Positions 33,663 through 43,198 of a DNA stretch of 64,000 nt are shown here, piece by piece. Positions within the stretch are counted from its first letter, which is position 1. Each line of letters starts with the position of its first letter. Both the position numbers and the translations under genes were made by a program. Origin of the DNA: Ornithodoros turicata (Eukaryota > Arthropoda > Arachnida > Ixodida > Argasidae); NCBI RefSeq assembly GCF_037126465.1, contig NC_088202.1, positions 121,782,123-121,846,122 on the forward strand, written 5' to 3'. The notes beneath the pieces are model-generated. The model was not told where the DNA came from, did no database searches, and worked only from the letters and a program-made list of their open reading frames with translations.

Positions 33663-33763
33663 CTCGAACATGTTATGCCATGCACTCGGCTCATCCTCAA
33701 AAGCCCGATGAGTCAAAAAACGTGATTTACAACCATGGGAGTTTGCGGAAACAAGCGAGCATT

Positions 33764-33779
33764 GATATAAAACAGATGG
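33764..33779 (+). promoter_or_regulatory. TATA promoter motif, right arm copy 2
   Basis: Same 16-mer, followed by CCAACATGTTGG. It lies 38 bases before the ATG of the right-arm Cys-rich gene. Mirror of 24068-24083. Confidence 0.6.
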
Positions 33780-34045
33780 TCCCAACATGTTGGGACATGG
33801 ACCGGGAGGGGTATATTATGCGCCTGTGTTCCGGATATCTAGTTTTCTGTTCGGCTGGCATTCACCACGGTAAGTTGAGCTATCCTTTTGTTGACATGGG
33901 GGTAGATTTGCGAACCTGGAAGGTGCGCGATATTTTGACGTGTATATATCGGCGCGTGTTGAGCCTGTGCGTCGCGATCATCCCAGATTATGCATTCAAA
34001 ATTGTATTGACTGTTTGTGTGTGCGTGTAGCTACGGCGTGTGAGG

Positions 34046-34939
34046 CATAGGCGCCGACTGCGGGGAGGGGGGGGCGGCGCGGCGGCCCTTGCCCCCCCCC
34101 CCCCCCCCCGGAACATGAACTAGGGGAGGCGCCGCCTCCCCCGGAAGTCCCGCTAAGAGACTGACAACAACCTTTGCGGCTCGGCGCGCCCGGTTCAAGA
34201 GAGCGAAGAGGCACCAACCCCAAAAATGCATCTTGCAATTTGTAAAATATGTATCCACCCACCATACTCATTATCACAGTAGAAGATGAGGCGAAGAAAC
34301 ACAGAGGGTGACACAACACATAGCCTGAATTACGCCCAAAGCAATCAGATCAATGAAACGCAGCAGTCGAAAAGGTACCAGCAGCTGCCAGTGAGGAGTA
34401 ACGGTAGGATCTTCGGAACGCATATCCGTTGGGTTCGGGTTCAACTCCCGCTGCTGCATTTCATTGACCATATTCATTATATTGCGCACATTTCGGGTTA
34501 AACACCGAGGATTCAGTGCATTTTGGTCCTTTTACACTCGGTTTTCCAAGGCATAATATGCCTTCAGTTGTGCACATGTTCACTGTTTACGTTCTCTCTG
34601 TTTTTTTTTTTCGTTTTTTTTTCTGTTCTTCCTTCTTCTTATTTCTATACTAGTTCTGCATACATCATAGGATCTCGCCAGAGTGTGTGATTCTTCAGCT
34701 TTAGTTTTGTGTTCTTCATTTTTGTTTTCCTTTTTTTTCCCTTCTTTTTGTTTTCTTTTCGTTTCTTCTTTTCTTTTCTTCCCCTTTCACTTTTTTTTTT
34801 TGGCATAACAAGCCGACGTCCATCTGGCTTACCTTTTCTTTCTTTTTTTTCTTAATAAAAATATCCCCCCACCCCGCCGGAGCATTTACTTCGCGGTGCG
34901 CCCTTGCCCCCCCGGGAAAATGAAAACTCTCCGCCTATG
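34046..34939. mobile_element. Non-autonomous hAT-like element, 894 bp
   Basis: Ends CATAGGCGCCGAC and, inverted, CATAGGCGGAGAG, flanked by a perfect 8-bp duplication GTGTGAGG at 34038-34045 and 34940-34947. The right-arm homology is continuous across it. The interior has long G/C runs near both ends (34060-34112; 34865-34920), T-rich tracts at 34595-34860 and a tRNA-like segment at 34390-34465. No transposase is visible. Different ends from the element at 2141-3208, so another family. Confidence 0.85.
34390..34465 (+). other. tRNA-like segment inside the hAT-like element
   Basis: GGAGTAACGGTAGGATC followed 30 bases later by GGTTCGGGTTCAACTCCCG resembles the D- and T-arm (A/B box) pattern of a tRNA or SINE head. 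The cloverleaf is imperfect, so a SINE remnant is likelier than a functional tRNA. Confidence 0.4.
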
Positions 34940-36049
34940 GTGTGAGGTGAAAAATTGCAATATACGCGGGGACATGGCAAATCCTGTGAGCTGTCCACGC
35001 GCCGCCGGAAATTCGTGTTTCAGATATTGCTGCATGGTGTCGTGTGACAAGTTTGTGAATCTATGTGGTGTGAAACCCGTCATATTTGTAACTGTGATGC
35101 TTTTAAGGTGAGCACATTCTTTCTGAGATGAACTTGTTCATAATGCGACAAGCATTGCACATTTTGTGTGATCATCCTGAACTTATATTTCTAATGATGC
35201 TTCTTGCTGTTCAGTAGTGCTCTGTTTAGAAGGAACGCGTGTGAGGTGTGTTGGGGGCGTGAAGTATGCGCTGGCTATGTTTGTGGTGCACGCACAGAAT
35301 GTTCTGGGAGAGCTCTGAAGGCAATCTGAAATTGTTTTTCTTCATACTCAGCTTGGGTTGCGTCTTCTTTTTAAGATTGAGTACGAGCGAAGCTTCACTG
35401 CATAGCCCTAACCACTATGGATTTACTCGATCGCTTTGTTTAATAAGCGTTGGAGCGTCGAAGTATCAGGGAGAGAAACATTCTTGAGCTTCACCGAATG
35501 GCTTCACTATGCTTTGCCACTCTGCTTGATTTAATGAATTTCTTAGGTTAAAGTGGCAACGCACACAGTGTAAAACAAAAACGATCCTAAGCTTCACTGC
35601 TCTACAGGGTTTCTTGATCGATCAACATTCAAATTGTTTTTCTCTGCATAGCAACAGCTATCGAAGCTTTCTCGATCATGTGCTTCATCCTGCTCAACTT
35701 TTTTTATTTCGAACGCGTGCGGAGCTAGTGGACCTCTCTGCTTAGCATCACGATGAGTTTTTTGCGCTCTGCTTAATAAACATTGAAATGTTTTTTGTTG
35801 TGGTGACATATCTGTGAAAAAAATCGTTCTTAAGCTTTTAAGAATGAATGCGCTTCACTCCATAGCATCATTTGTGGATTTTCTTTGTAATTCTGCTTGG
35901 TAAACATTGAAATCAATTTTTATGTTGAACTGCAAAGCACACACTATGAGCAAAAACGATCCTATGCTTGTTCCCAGGAGTGGGCTTCACCTAACTCACG
36001 CATGCAACCAGATGAAGCCCACTTTACTCGTGTTCTGTGTAGGTGGATA

Positions 36050-36868
36050 TAGGATATATATATATAGGTGGATATATCGTACCCTGAACACGTTTTTTAA
36101 AGGGACCGAAAACTGTATATAAACCTATCGAAACTTTATGTTCAGCGAAAAGCTTGAACCTTCAAAAGTTCAAATATCAAAGAACTCCGCTGAAGTCGCT
36201 GTAGTTTTTCTGTAATCGAATTTTCCATAATTGCATGTCCAGGGACCTAGTAGGAAACCGTGCAGTCTGTCAACAATTGCATGACCCTGCGCCATCTGTC
36301 GACGACTCATGTAATACGCGCACTTCCGGGCGCTAATCCGGCGAAAACGAAAATGGCAGTGGGCATTTGTGACCACTTTCTACGTCGAGAATATCGAGCC
36401 TCTTGAACATGGGTGCGCTGGAATTCCGCATTCGAGAACTGTCGCTCACACAGAACTGTTGTTCGTGCGTTAGCGTGCTGGAAAGTGTGTTCTTCGCAGC
36501 AGAAGATTCCTCGTCCAGAGATTAATCGGAGTCACATTCGTCCTCAGCAGTAGCTCACCGCGCCGTGCCAAACAAGCGGTGTTTTTCGTCGTGCAGGCGT
36601 TCATGTGTGAAATGCAAACCGACGGATACTACGGATGGATACTACGGTTTTTGCTGCCGAGAGGTAGAGAATGCGTGTGAAAAGCAGACAGACGATTGCA
36701 TCAGAACTAACGAATATTTCGAAATACTGTGCCTTGACACCGAAGTACTGCAAGTGTCTTTTACATACATCCGAGAAACCGAAGAGCATGGCAACATACA
36801 CGGCAGCGCCGTGTGGTCTTTACGCGCTACTTGAACGGCAAACTGGACGGAAAACCCTTATTTCTGCA
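36050..36868 (+). other. Pre-insertion flank left of the PLE block
   Basis: Begins with an AT-dinucleotide run, then TTAAAGGGACCGAAAA at about 36101, a sequence found inverted at about 62722-62738. Short plus-strand frames at 36565-36871 contain several cysteines but no recognisable domain. The last 13 bases (36856-36868) form the left target duplication of the PLE insertion. Confidence 0.45.
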
Positions 36869-37279
36869 TAGATGGGTAGAAATCCAGCGAGCCGGTAGAG
36901 ATGTAGGAAGGGAGTTGCCTCAGGACAGAAGCCGCCGATATTTCGAACAGAGACTGTTCTTCTTCTGGGCACCGTCCTCATCATTGGCATGGTATTTAAA
37001 GGGTTAGGTGTGACGTGTTTAAAGGTTCATGCGAATTGTGGGTCAACAGCCCGGAGGGAAGAAAGGTCCCTACGGGTTTTTACGGCGGGAGTGAATGGCT
37101 GCTTTGTTAGAGTGTGGAGGGGATTATGTGAACGTAGTGATCTAGGCTACAGACCGGTTGCAGAAAAATGGAAGGTTCACGAACACGTGGACGAAACGGG
37201 ACAACAGACAAGAATTCGCAAGCATAGCGAAAGATAAGGAGGTTAGTGGTTACGTGGGGAAAATTCCAGAACGAGCAAA
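36869..37279 (-). repeat. Terminal pseudo-LTR piece, minus side
   Basis: 411 bp matching the start of a unit (after the A tract) up to ...CTACCCATCTA, ending about 20 bases short of the ORF1 ATG. It directly abuts the left target duplication. Confidence 0.9.
36922..36978 (-). ncRNA. Hammerhead-like motif 1 (minus, terminal)
   Basis: Same 57-nt motif as described at 47322-47378. Its 3' end lies 53 bp from the left insertion boundary. Confidence 0.55.
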
Positions 37280-37402
37280 TTTTTTTTTTTTTTTAAATAT
37301 ATATTTGTAATACAAAGTTGTGGCATGCAATAAAGAGAGCAGAAAGTAGTGGCCATGCAGAACATAACAGATGATAATGGAGGTAGATGGGAAAAGCATA
37401 TT

Positions 37403-40111
37403 TTATTTGTGAAGTGTTTCTAGGGTGCCTTGTGATTTGTTGATACCGGACGGGTGAAGAGCGTTGAACTTGTATATGAGATAAGACTCCCTATCACGTC
37501 TGTCACGTGTGGATCTAAACCCGGTTTCTAGAATATATAGTTTAATGTTGTCAAAATTGTGACCAGGAACGTTAAAGTGTTCGGCGACTGCTTTGGGGAG
37601 TTTGTTGGACGTGTCGGTTCTGTGTCCGGTAAGGCGGTTGTTCATTTGTTGGCCGGTTTCACCAATGTATTGCATAGAGCAGTCGCCGCATTCAATGCAG
37701 TATATAACATTGGAGCTTGTGCATGTGAATGCGTGGTTAACGGGGTGGGTGTAATTGCTCGCAGTGCTTTTGATGGAGTTAGCGTGTTGAACGTGCTTGC
37801 ATGTTTTGCAGCGCGGGAGGTTGCAGGGTCGTGTTCCCGTGTACGGGGCGCTCGTTTTGCTTATTTTGGCATTGACCAAGGAGTCTGCCAGGTTTCTTGC
37901 GCGTCGGTATGTCACCTGTATGGGATTTGTGAATATGTTGTTAAGTCGGTCACTGCTTTGGAGGAGGGGCTCGTGCTTCTGTAGAATGGCTTTGATGTTT
38001 GGAAGTGCGTTGGAATATCTTGTGATGAAGCTTATTTGGCACGCGTCGGGATTTTTTCGGTTTTCCAGAACCTCGTTTCGATCGAGTGTGAGTGCCTTGC
38101 GACGGAATTCGGTTAGGAGGGAGTCTGGATAGTCCCTTTGGGCAAGTGTACTGCAGAGTTCGTCAAGCTTCTCAGCGTAATCTGTGTCGTTTGAACAAAC
38201 TCTGCGTAGTCTTACACTCTGCCCATTAGGAATTCCAACCTTACAGTGACGCGGGTGGTGACTCTTGAAGTGAAGGTATTGTTGTTTGTCAGTTGGCTTT
38301 TTGTACAGGGTTGTGACGAGGTTGCCGTTGTCTAGTGATATCGTGGTGTCGAGGAAGTTAATTAAGTGAGTTGACTGTTGTGATGTGAACTTTATGTTGC
38401 TATGCGCGGTGTTCAGTAGATCTACGAACTTTTGAAATTCATGTTCCCCGTGTTCCCATATTATCAGTATATCATCGATGTATCGAAGGTACACCGTGGG
38501 TTTTAATGAGAGGGCGCTGAGAACTTTGTTTTCTAGGAACCCCATGAAGATATTTGCGTATGTGGGTGCAACAGGTGTGCCCATACTTGTACCGTGTACT
38601 TGTAGGTAGTATTCACCATTGAACTCGAAGTAGTTCAGTTTAAGAACCAAGTCCATTAGAGCGAGTATGGTTTCCGTGTCTTTTCTGGTGTTTGTAGTAG
38701 AAAGGGTATTGCAGAGGGCTGTGATTCCGTCGTTGTGTGGGATGTTAGTATACAGTGATGTCACATCCAGCGTGGCTAGTATTGTGTCGCTACCAAATGT
38801 ACGAGTGTTGTTTATATCTCTGATTATTCTGAGGAGGTGGGGTGTGTCTTGTACATGCGATGGCAGTGTTGTCGGAATATGGTTTAAATAGTGGTCCAGG
38901 AATTTCGAGAGTCTTTCTGTTGGTGTGTTGTTATTAGATACAATTGGCCTGCCGGGGATGTCAGCCGTATAGAGCTCGTTGGCGTGTACTTTGTGGATTT
39001 TGGGCAGTAAATAGAAACGACCTGCGTCTGTGTTTGATGGGGTGAGATATCTGAGGTCATCACGTGTGATGAGCTTTCGTTCGTGGAGGTCCTGTATGGT
39101 ATGGGTTATTAGCGCCGTGTACTCCTTTGTTGGGTCATGGTCCAGTTTGAGGTAGTGTTGCGTATTGTTGAGTTGCCTATGTGCTTCAGAGATATATTTA
39201 TCTGTGGGCCAGATGACGATACTCCCACCCTTATCTGCGGGCTTGATAATGATATCATCTCTGTCAGCTAGCGCATTGATGATGTCACGTTGTGTTTTAG
39301 TGAGGTTGTGACCACGCGAGCTTTGGGAAATACCGCGAAGGATGTCGTTGCTTACTTGTTTAATGTACAGGTCTAGTGCGGGTTCTCGGCCGTGATTTGG
39401 TGTCCAGGTTGATGGTAGTCGGAGGTCGTTGTTGTTTTCTTGTGTTGTATGAGCGAAGAATTCTCTAAGGCGTAGCCGTCTCGCAAAGTCTGATATGTCT
39501 TTGTGGATTTCGTATTCGTTAACAGAATTGAGTGTAGGGCAGAATGTTAACCCCCTAGAGAGGACTTGTAGTTCGTCGCTGGTTAGTGAGCGTGATATAT
39601 CTATTACGGTGCTTGCGTCAACGTTTTCTCGGGGTGGCTCAGCGATGTTGCGGAGAGTTGTGGTTGTGGTGCTGGAAATGATTTGTTCGGCTGCTGCGTG
39701 TGTCGTGTTAGTGCGTCCGGTATCCGTGTCGTTGTTGCAATTAGGTTTTCCGAGTTTTGAGTGTTCCTTGTTAGCTAGCTCGCGGTTGAGTTGTTGAATG
39801 TGTAGTTCGAGAGTGTTTGCCTCCGCGTCGGTGAGACTGATATTGTTCATATGGGCTTGGATCGTAGCGAGTTGCGCGTGGCACTGTTTCTTTAATATTT
39901 CAAGAAACGTACGGGCTGTGTTGTTAAGGGCTGATGCCCACTCTAGCTCTAGTTCAGGTGTCAGTTTTCCTAATGCAGGAACTGTTTTAGGGGTGAGGCC
40001 TTTAGGTACTGTGTTGTGAGCCAGGTGGTAGGTGTAGATCCGTAGATGATGTAGGTATCGGCTACGTTTCTCCATGAGTTTTCGCATTCGTAGAAAGTTC
40101 GTTGACTGCAT
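37403..40111 (-). CDS. PLE ORF2, unit M: reverse transcriptase with GIY-YIG endonuclease, 902 aa
   Basis: Intact frame. It is identical in length to the plus-strand copies and carries every RT and GIY-YIG motif described for unit B. The start ATG lies 21 bases after the ORF1 stop in the same frame. At base 38990 it shares the variant codon AAA (third base) with unit A, while B, C and D have AAG. Confidence 0.93.
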   Translation of the reverse strand: MQSTNFLRMRKLMEKRSRYLHHLRIYTYHLAHNTVPKGLTPKTVPALGKLTPELELEWASALNNTARTFLEILKKQCHAQLATIQAHMNNISLTDAEANTLELHIQQLNRELANKEHSKLGKPNCNNDTDTGRTNTTHAAAEQIISSTTTTTLRNIAEPPRENVDASTVIDISRSLTSDELQVLSRGLTFCPTLNSVNEYEIHKDISDFARRLRLREFFAHTTQENNNDLRLPSTWTPNHGREPALDLYIKQVSNDILRGISQSSRGHNLTKTQRDIINALADRDDIIIKPADKGGSIVIWPTDKYISEAHRQLNNTQHYLKLDHDPTKEYTALITHTIQDLHERKLITRDDLRYLTPSNTDAGRFYLLPKIHKVHANELYTADIPGRPIVSNNNTPTERLSKFLDHYLNHIPTTLPSHVQDTPHLLRIIRDINNTRTFGSDTILATLDVTSLYTNIPHNDGITALCNTLSTTNTRKDTETILALMDLVLKLNYFEFNGEYYLQVHGTSMGTPVAPTYANIFMGFLENKVLSALSLKPTVYLRYIDDILIIWEHGEHEFQKFVDLLNTAHSNIKFTSQQSTHLINFLDTTISLDNGNLVTTLYKKPTDKQQYLHFKSHHPRHCKVGIPNGQSVRLRRVCSNDTDYAEKLDELCSTLAQRDYPDSLLTEFRRKALTLDRNEVLENRKNPDACQISFITRYSNALPNIKAILQKHEPLLQSSDRLNNIFTNPIQVTYRRARNLADSLVNAKISKTSAPYTGTRPCNLPRCKTCKHVQHANSIKSTASNYTHPVNHAFTCTSSNVIYCIECGDCSMQYIGETGQQMNNRLTGHRTDTSNKLPKAVAEHFNVPGHNFDNIKLYILETGFRSTRDRRDRESYLIYKFNALHPSGINKSQGTLETLHK

Positions 40112-40132
40112 GGTAGGCTGGTGATTAGATAG

Positions 40133-41035
40133 TCAACGGTGTTTTCTGCGTGATGTGCGCGTGCGTCGTGTCTGTGGGGTCGGTGGCTGTGGGGTCAGTG
40201 GCTGGGGAGACTCGCTGTGTTCCTGGATGTCATCTGTCTGTGTTTGCGTGCTTGTGGTTTTCCGTGTCACAGTTTGCGTGAACTTTGTGTGTGTGCGGGT
40301 TGTGTTTGGAGTGTTGTCGTTTGCCGCGTGTGTATGCGTGGGTGCAGTGGTCGTTGTGGTCCCCTTTGATGCCATCGTGTGTTCTGGCGTGTTTGCGGTG
40401 CTGGCACTTGAAGTGTAAGCTGGTTGAGGATGTTGTGTTTGAGCGTTTGTCAGTGCAGGACGGCATCTATGGACCATTAGGTGTTTGATGTTGTGTGCCA
40501 TAGCTCGTACGCCTGCGTGGTTTGGGTGGATGCCGTCCCGAGCGAGATGTGCTTCAGCGTGGTATTCGAAAGCTGCGTGTGTGATAACCATAACGTTGGT
40601 GTGTACCTGACGCATGTGGATGAGGTGGTTGTTGACAGCTCGCGCCTTCCTGTCGAACTCGTGTAGCCATGTGTCCTGGTATATGTATGTTCGGTGTTTG
40701 TTCTGTCTTCGGGGAAGTATCGTTGTCAGTACTATTTCAGCGCCTGGTCTGTTGTTTGTGATGAAGGAAACTAGTGTTTCGAATTCCTGGATGACATGTT
40801 GTGCTGTCGAGCGTGCGATGTCGTTGGTCCCTACGTGGAGTATGAAGTGCGTGATGTTCGGTGGGGCGGCGGTTACGTGTGTCATGATGTCTCGTATTCT
40901 TGCGCCGCTTGAGAAGTGTATGTGAGGTCCGTGTTCTCCGTGCGGGATGTGTTCGTGTATGTACTTGTAACAGCTACCCCCTAGGAGTGCGACATGTGAG
41001 AAAGAGAGGACGGGTTGCTTACCTCCTGAGGCCAT
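40133..41035 (-). CDS. PLE ORF1, unit M: SGNH-hydrolase-like, nucleophile motif altered
   Basis: Intact 300-residue frame, but the nucleophile motif GDS at residues 19-21 reads GGS: the Asp is replaced by Gly while the catalytic Ser is kept. All plus-strand copies have GDS. GTND (69-72) and DGIH (167-170) are unchanged. Whether it retains activity is uncertain. The stop is TGA followed by CTA, in frame with ORF2. Confidence 0.85.
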   Translation of the reverse strand: MASGGKQPVLSFSHVALLGGSCYKYIHEHIPHGEHGPHIHFSSGARIRDIMTHVTAAPPNITHFILHVGTNDIARSTAQHVIQEFETLVSFITNNRPGAEIVLTTILPRRQNKHRTYIYQDTWLHEFDRKARAVNNHLIHMRQVHTNVMVITHAAFEYHAEAHLARDGIHPNHAGVRAMAHNIKHLMVHRCRPALTNAQTQHPQPAYTSSASTANTPEHTMASKGTTTTTAPTHTHAANDNTPNTTRTHTKFTQTVTRKTTSTQTQTDDIQEHSESPQPLTPQPPTPQTRRTRTSRRKHR

Positions 41036-41108
41036 CGGATCGTCAGTAGCGAACGTAGATGGGTAGAAATCCAGCGAACCGGTAGAGATGTAGGAAGGGA
41101 GTTGCCTC

Positions 41109-41165
41109 AGGACAGAAGCCGCCGATATTTCGAACAGAGACTGTTCTTCTTCTGGGCACCGTCCT
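41109..41165 (-). ncRNA. Hammerhead-like motif 2 (minus, unit M pseudo-LTR)
   Basis: Same 57-nt fold as at 47322-47378, in the pseudo-LTR upstream of ORF1 of unit M. Confidence 0.55.
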
Positions 41166-41466
41166 CATCATTGGCATGGTATTTAAAGGGTTAGGTGTGA
41201 CGTGTTTAAAGGTTCATGCGAATTGTGGGTCAACAGCCCGGAGGGAAGAAAGGTCCCTACGGGTTTTTACGGCGGGAGTGAATGGCTGCTTTGTTAGAGT
41301 GTGGAGGGGATTATGTGAACGTAGTGATCTAGGCTACAGACCGGTTGCAGAAAAATGGAAGGTTCACGAACACGTGGACGAAACGGGACAACAGACAAGA
41401 ATTCGCAAGCATAGCGAAAGATAAGGAGGTTAGTGGTTACGTGGGGAAAATTCCAGAACGAGCAAA

Positions 41467-42769
41467 TTTTTTTTTTTTTTAAATATATATTTGTAATACA
41501 AAGTTGTGGCATGCAATAAAGAGAGCAGAAAGTAGTGGCCATGCAGAACATAACAGATGATAATGGAGTTAGATGGGAAAAGCATATTTTATTTGTGAAG
41601 TGTTTCTAGGGTGCCTTGTGACTTGTTGATACCGGACGGGTGAAGAGCGTTGAATTGTATATGAGATAAGACTCCCTATCACGTCTGTCACGTGTGGATC
41701 TAAACCCGGTTTCTAGAATATATAGTTTAATGTTGTCAAAATTGTGACCAGGAACGTTAAAGTGTTCGGCGACTGCTTTGGGGAGTTTGTTGGACGTGTC
41801 GGTTCTGTGTCCGGTAAGGCGGTTGTTCATTTGTTGGCCGGTTTCACCAATGTATTGCATAGAGCAGTCGCCGCATTCAATGCAGTATATAACATTGGAG
41901 CTTGTGCATGTGAATGCGTGGTTAACGGGGTGGGTGTAATTGCTCGCAGTGCTTTTGATGGAGTTAGCGTGTTGAACGTGCTTGCATGTTTTGCAGCGCG
42001 GGAGGTTGCAGGGTCGTGTTCCCGTGTACGGGGCGCTCGTTTTGCTTATTTTGGCATTGACCAAGGAGTCTGCCAGGTTTCTTGCGCGTCGGTATGTCAC
42101 CTGTATGGGATTTGTGAATATGTTGTTAAGTCGGTCACTGCTTTGGAGGAGGGGCTCGTGCTTCTGTAGAATGGCTTTGATGTTTGGAAGTGCGTTGGAA
42201 TATCTTGTGATGAAGCTTATTTGGCACGCGTCGGGATTTTTTCGGTTTTCCAGAACCTCGTTTCGATCGAGTGTGAGTGCCTTGCGACGGAATTCGGTTA
42301 GGAGGGAGTCTGGATAGTCCCTTTGGGCAAGTGTACTGCAGAGTTCGTCAAGCTTCTCAGCGTAATCTGTGTCGTTTGAACAAACTCTGCGTAGTCTTAC
42401 ACTCTGCCCATTAGGAATTCCAACCTTACAGTGACGCGGGTGGTGACTCTTGAAGTGAAGGTATTGTTGTTTGTCAGTTGGCTTTTTGTACAGGGTTGTG
42501 ACGAGGTTGCCGTTGTCTAGTGATATCGTGGTGTCGAGGAAGTTAATTAAGTGAGTTGACTGTTGTGATGTGAACTTTATGTTGCTATGCGCGGTGTTCA
42601 GTAGATCTACGAACTTTTGAAATTCATGTTCCCCGTGTTCCCATATTATCAGTATATCATCGATGTATCGAAGGTACACCGTGGGTTTTAATGAGAGGGC
42701 GCTGAGAACTTTGTTTTCTAGGAACCCCATGAAGATATTTGCGTATGTGGGTGCAACAGGTGTGCCCAT
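41467..42769 (-). mobile_element. 5'-truncated PLE unit (minus strand, 1303 bp)
   Basis: Begins inside the RT at motif B and runs to an A tract (plus-strand T run 41467-41480), followed directly by unit M. Its truncated end meets unit A at the head-to-head junction, with at most one base of overlap. Confidence 0.92.
41606..42769 (-). pseudogene. PLE ORF2, truncated minus copy
   Basis: Homology starts at MGTPVAPTYAN (residue 510 of the full protein) and continues through YIDD and GIY-YIG. A one-base deletion near 41653 replaces the last ~25 residues with an unrelated tail. The open frame extends upstream through the junction into antisense pseudo-LTR sequence, creating a fortuitous N-terminus. 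Non-functional as a full RT. Confidence 0.88.
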
Positions 42770-43068
42770 TGCTCGTTCTGGAATTTTCCCCACGTAACCA
42801 CTAACCTCCTTATCTTTCGCTATGCTTGCGAATTCTTGTCTGTTGTCCCGTTTCGTCCACGTGTTCGTGAACCTTCCATTTTTCTGCAACCGGTCTGTAG
42901 CCTAGATCACTACGTTCACATAATCCCCTCCACACTCTAACAAAGCAGCCATTCACTCCCGCCGTAAAAACCCGTAGGGACCTTTCTTCCCTCCGGGCTG
43001 TTGACCCACAATTCGCATGAACCTTTAAACACGTCACACCTAACCCTTTAAATACCATGCCAATGATG

Positions 43069-43125
43069 AGGACGGTGCCCAGAAGAAGAACAGTCTCTGT
43101 TCGAAATATCGGCGGCTTCTGTCCT
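43069..43125 (+). ncRNA. Hammerhead-like motif 3 (unit A)
   Basis: Same 57-nt motif as at 47322-47378; predicted cleavage after 43110. Confidence 0.55.
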
Positions 43126-43198
43126 GAGGCAACTCCCTTCCTACATCTCTACCGGTTCGCTGGATTTCTACCCATCTACGTTCGCTACTGACGATCCG

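Larger units (their letters stand above)
33818..35111 (+). pseudogene. Right-arm copy of the two-exon Cys-rich gene, interrupted by a hAT-like insertion
   Basis: Exon 1 (33818-33869) ends at the same donor as the left copy (G then GTAAGTTGAG). Exon 2 would begin at 34031, but after 15 bases it is split by the element at 34046-34939 and continues to the stop at 35109-35111. The remaining part also carries a short insertion (AATATACGCGGG near 34958) relative to the left copy. The gene is therefore disrupted. Confidence 0.4.
22688..36049. repeat. Large inverted repeat: ~1.77-kb arms around a central gene-bearing segment
   Basis: The left arm (22688-24452) matches the reverse complement of the right arm. 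The right arm runs from 36049 to 33442 and, after an inserted LINE, continues at 29563-29519. The right arm also contains a hAT-like insert (34046-34939). By eye the arms are roughly 90-95% identical in sampled stretches. Both start TATCCACCTAC. No matching target duplication was found. The centre (24453-29518) holds duplicated small gene-like units. The structure could be a large terminal-inverted-repeat transposon, a virus-derived element or an inverted segmental duplication. Confidence 0.8.
33442..36049 (-). repeat. Right arm of the large inverted repeat (outer part)
   Basis: Reverse-complement counterpart of 22688-24410. It is interrupted by the hAT-like element at 34046-34939. A 40-base segment of the left arm near 22880-22920 is missing here. 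The arm's promoters and the Cys-rich gene point outward, to the right. Confidence 0.78.
37280..41466 (-). mobile_element. Full-length PLE unit M (minus strand, 4187 bp)
   Basis: Runs from the pseudo-LTR start at 41466 through ORF1 and ORF2 to a 15-nt A tract (plus-strand T run 37280-37294). Same size as units B to D. Confidence 0.93.

Noticed and set aside
33617..34030. 137-codon plus-strand frame with internal repetition
   Set aside because: It runs through two TATA promoter motifs and an intron donor. The repetition reflects the duplicated promoter, not a protein, and the left arm does not keep the frame.
34390..34465. Functional tRNA gene
   Set aside because: Acceptor and anticodon stems do not pair properly and it lies in a transposon; more likely a SINE or tRNA relic.
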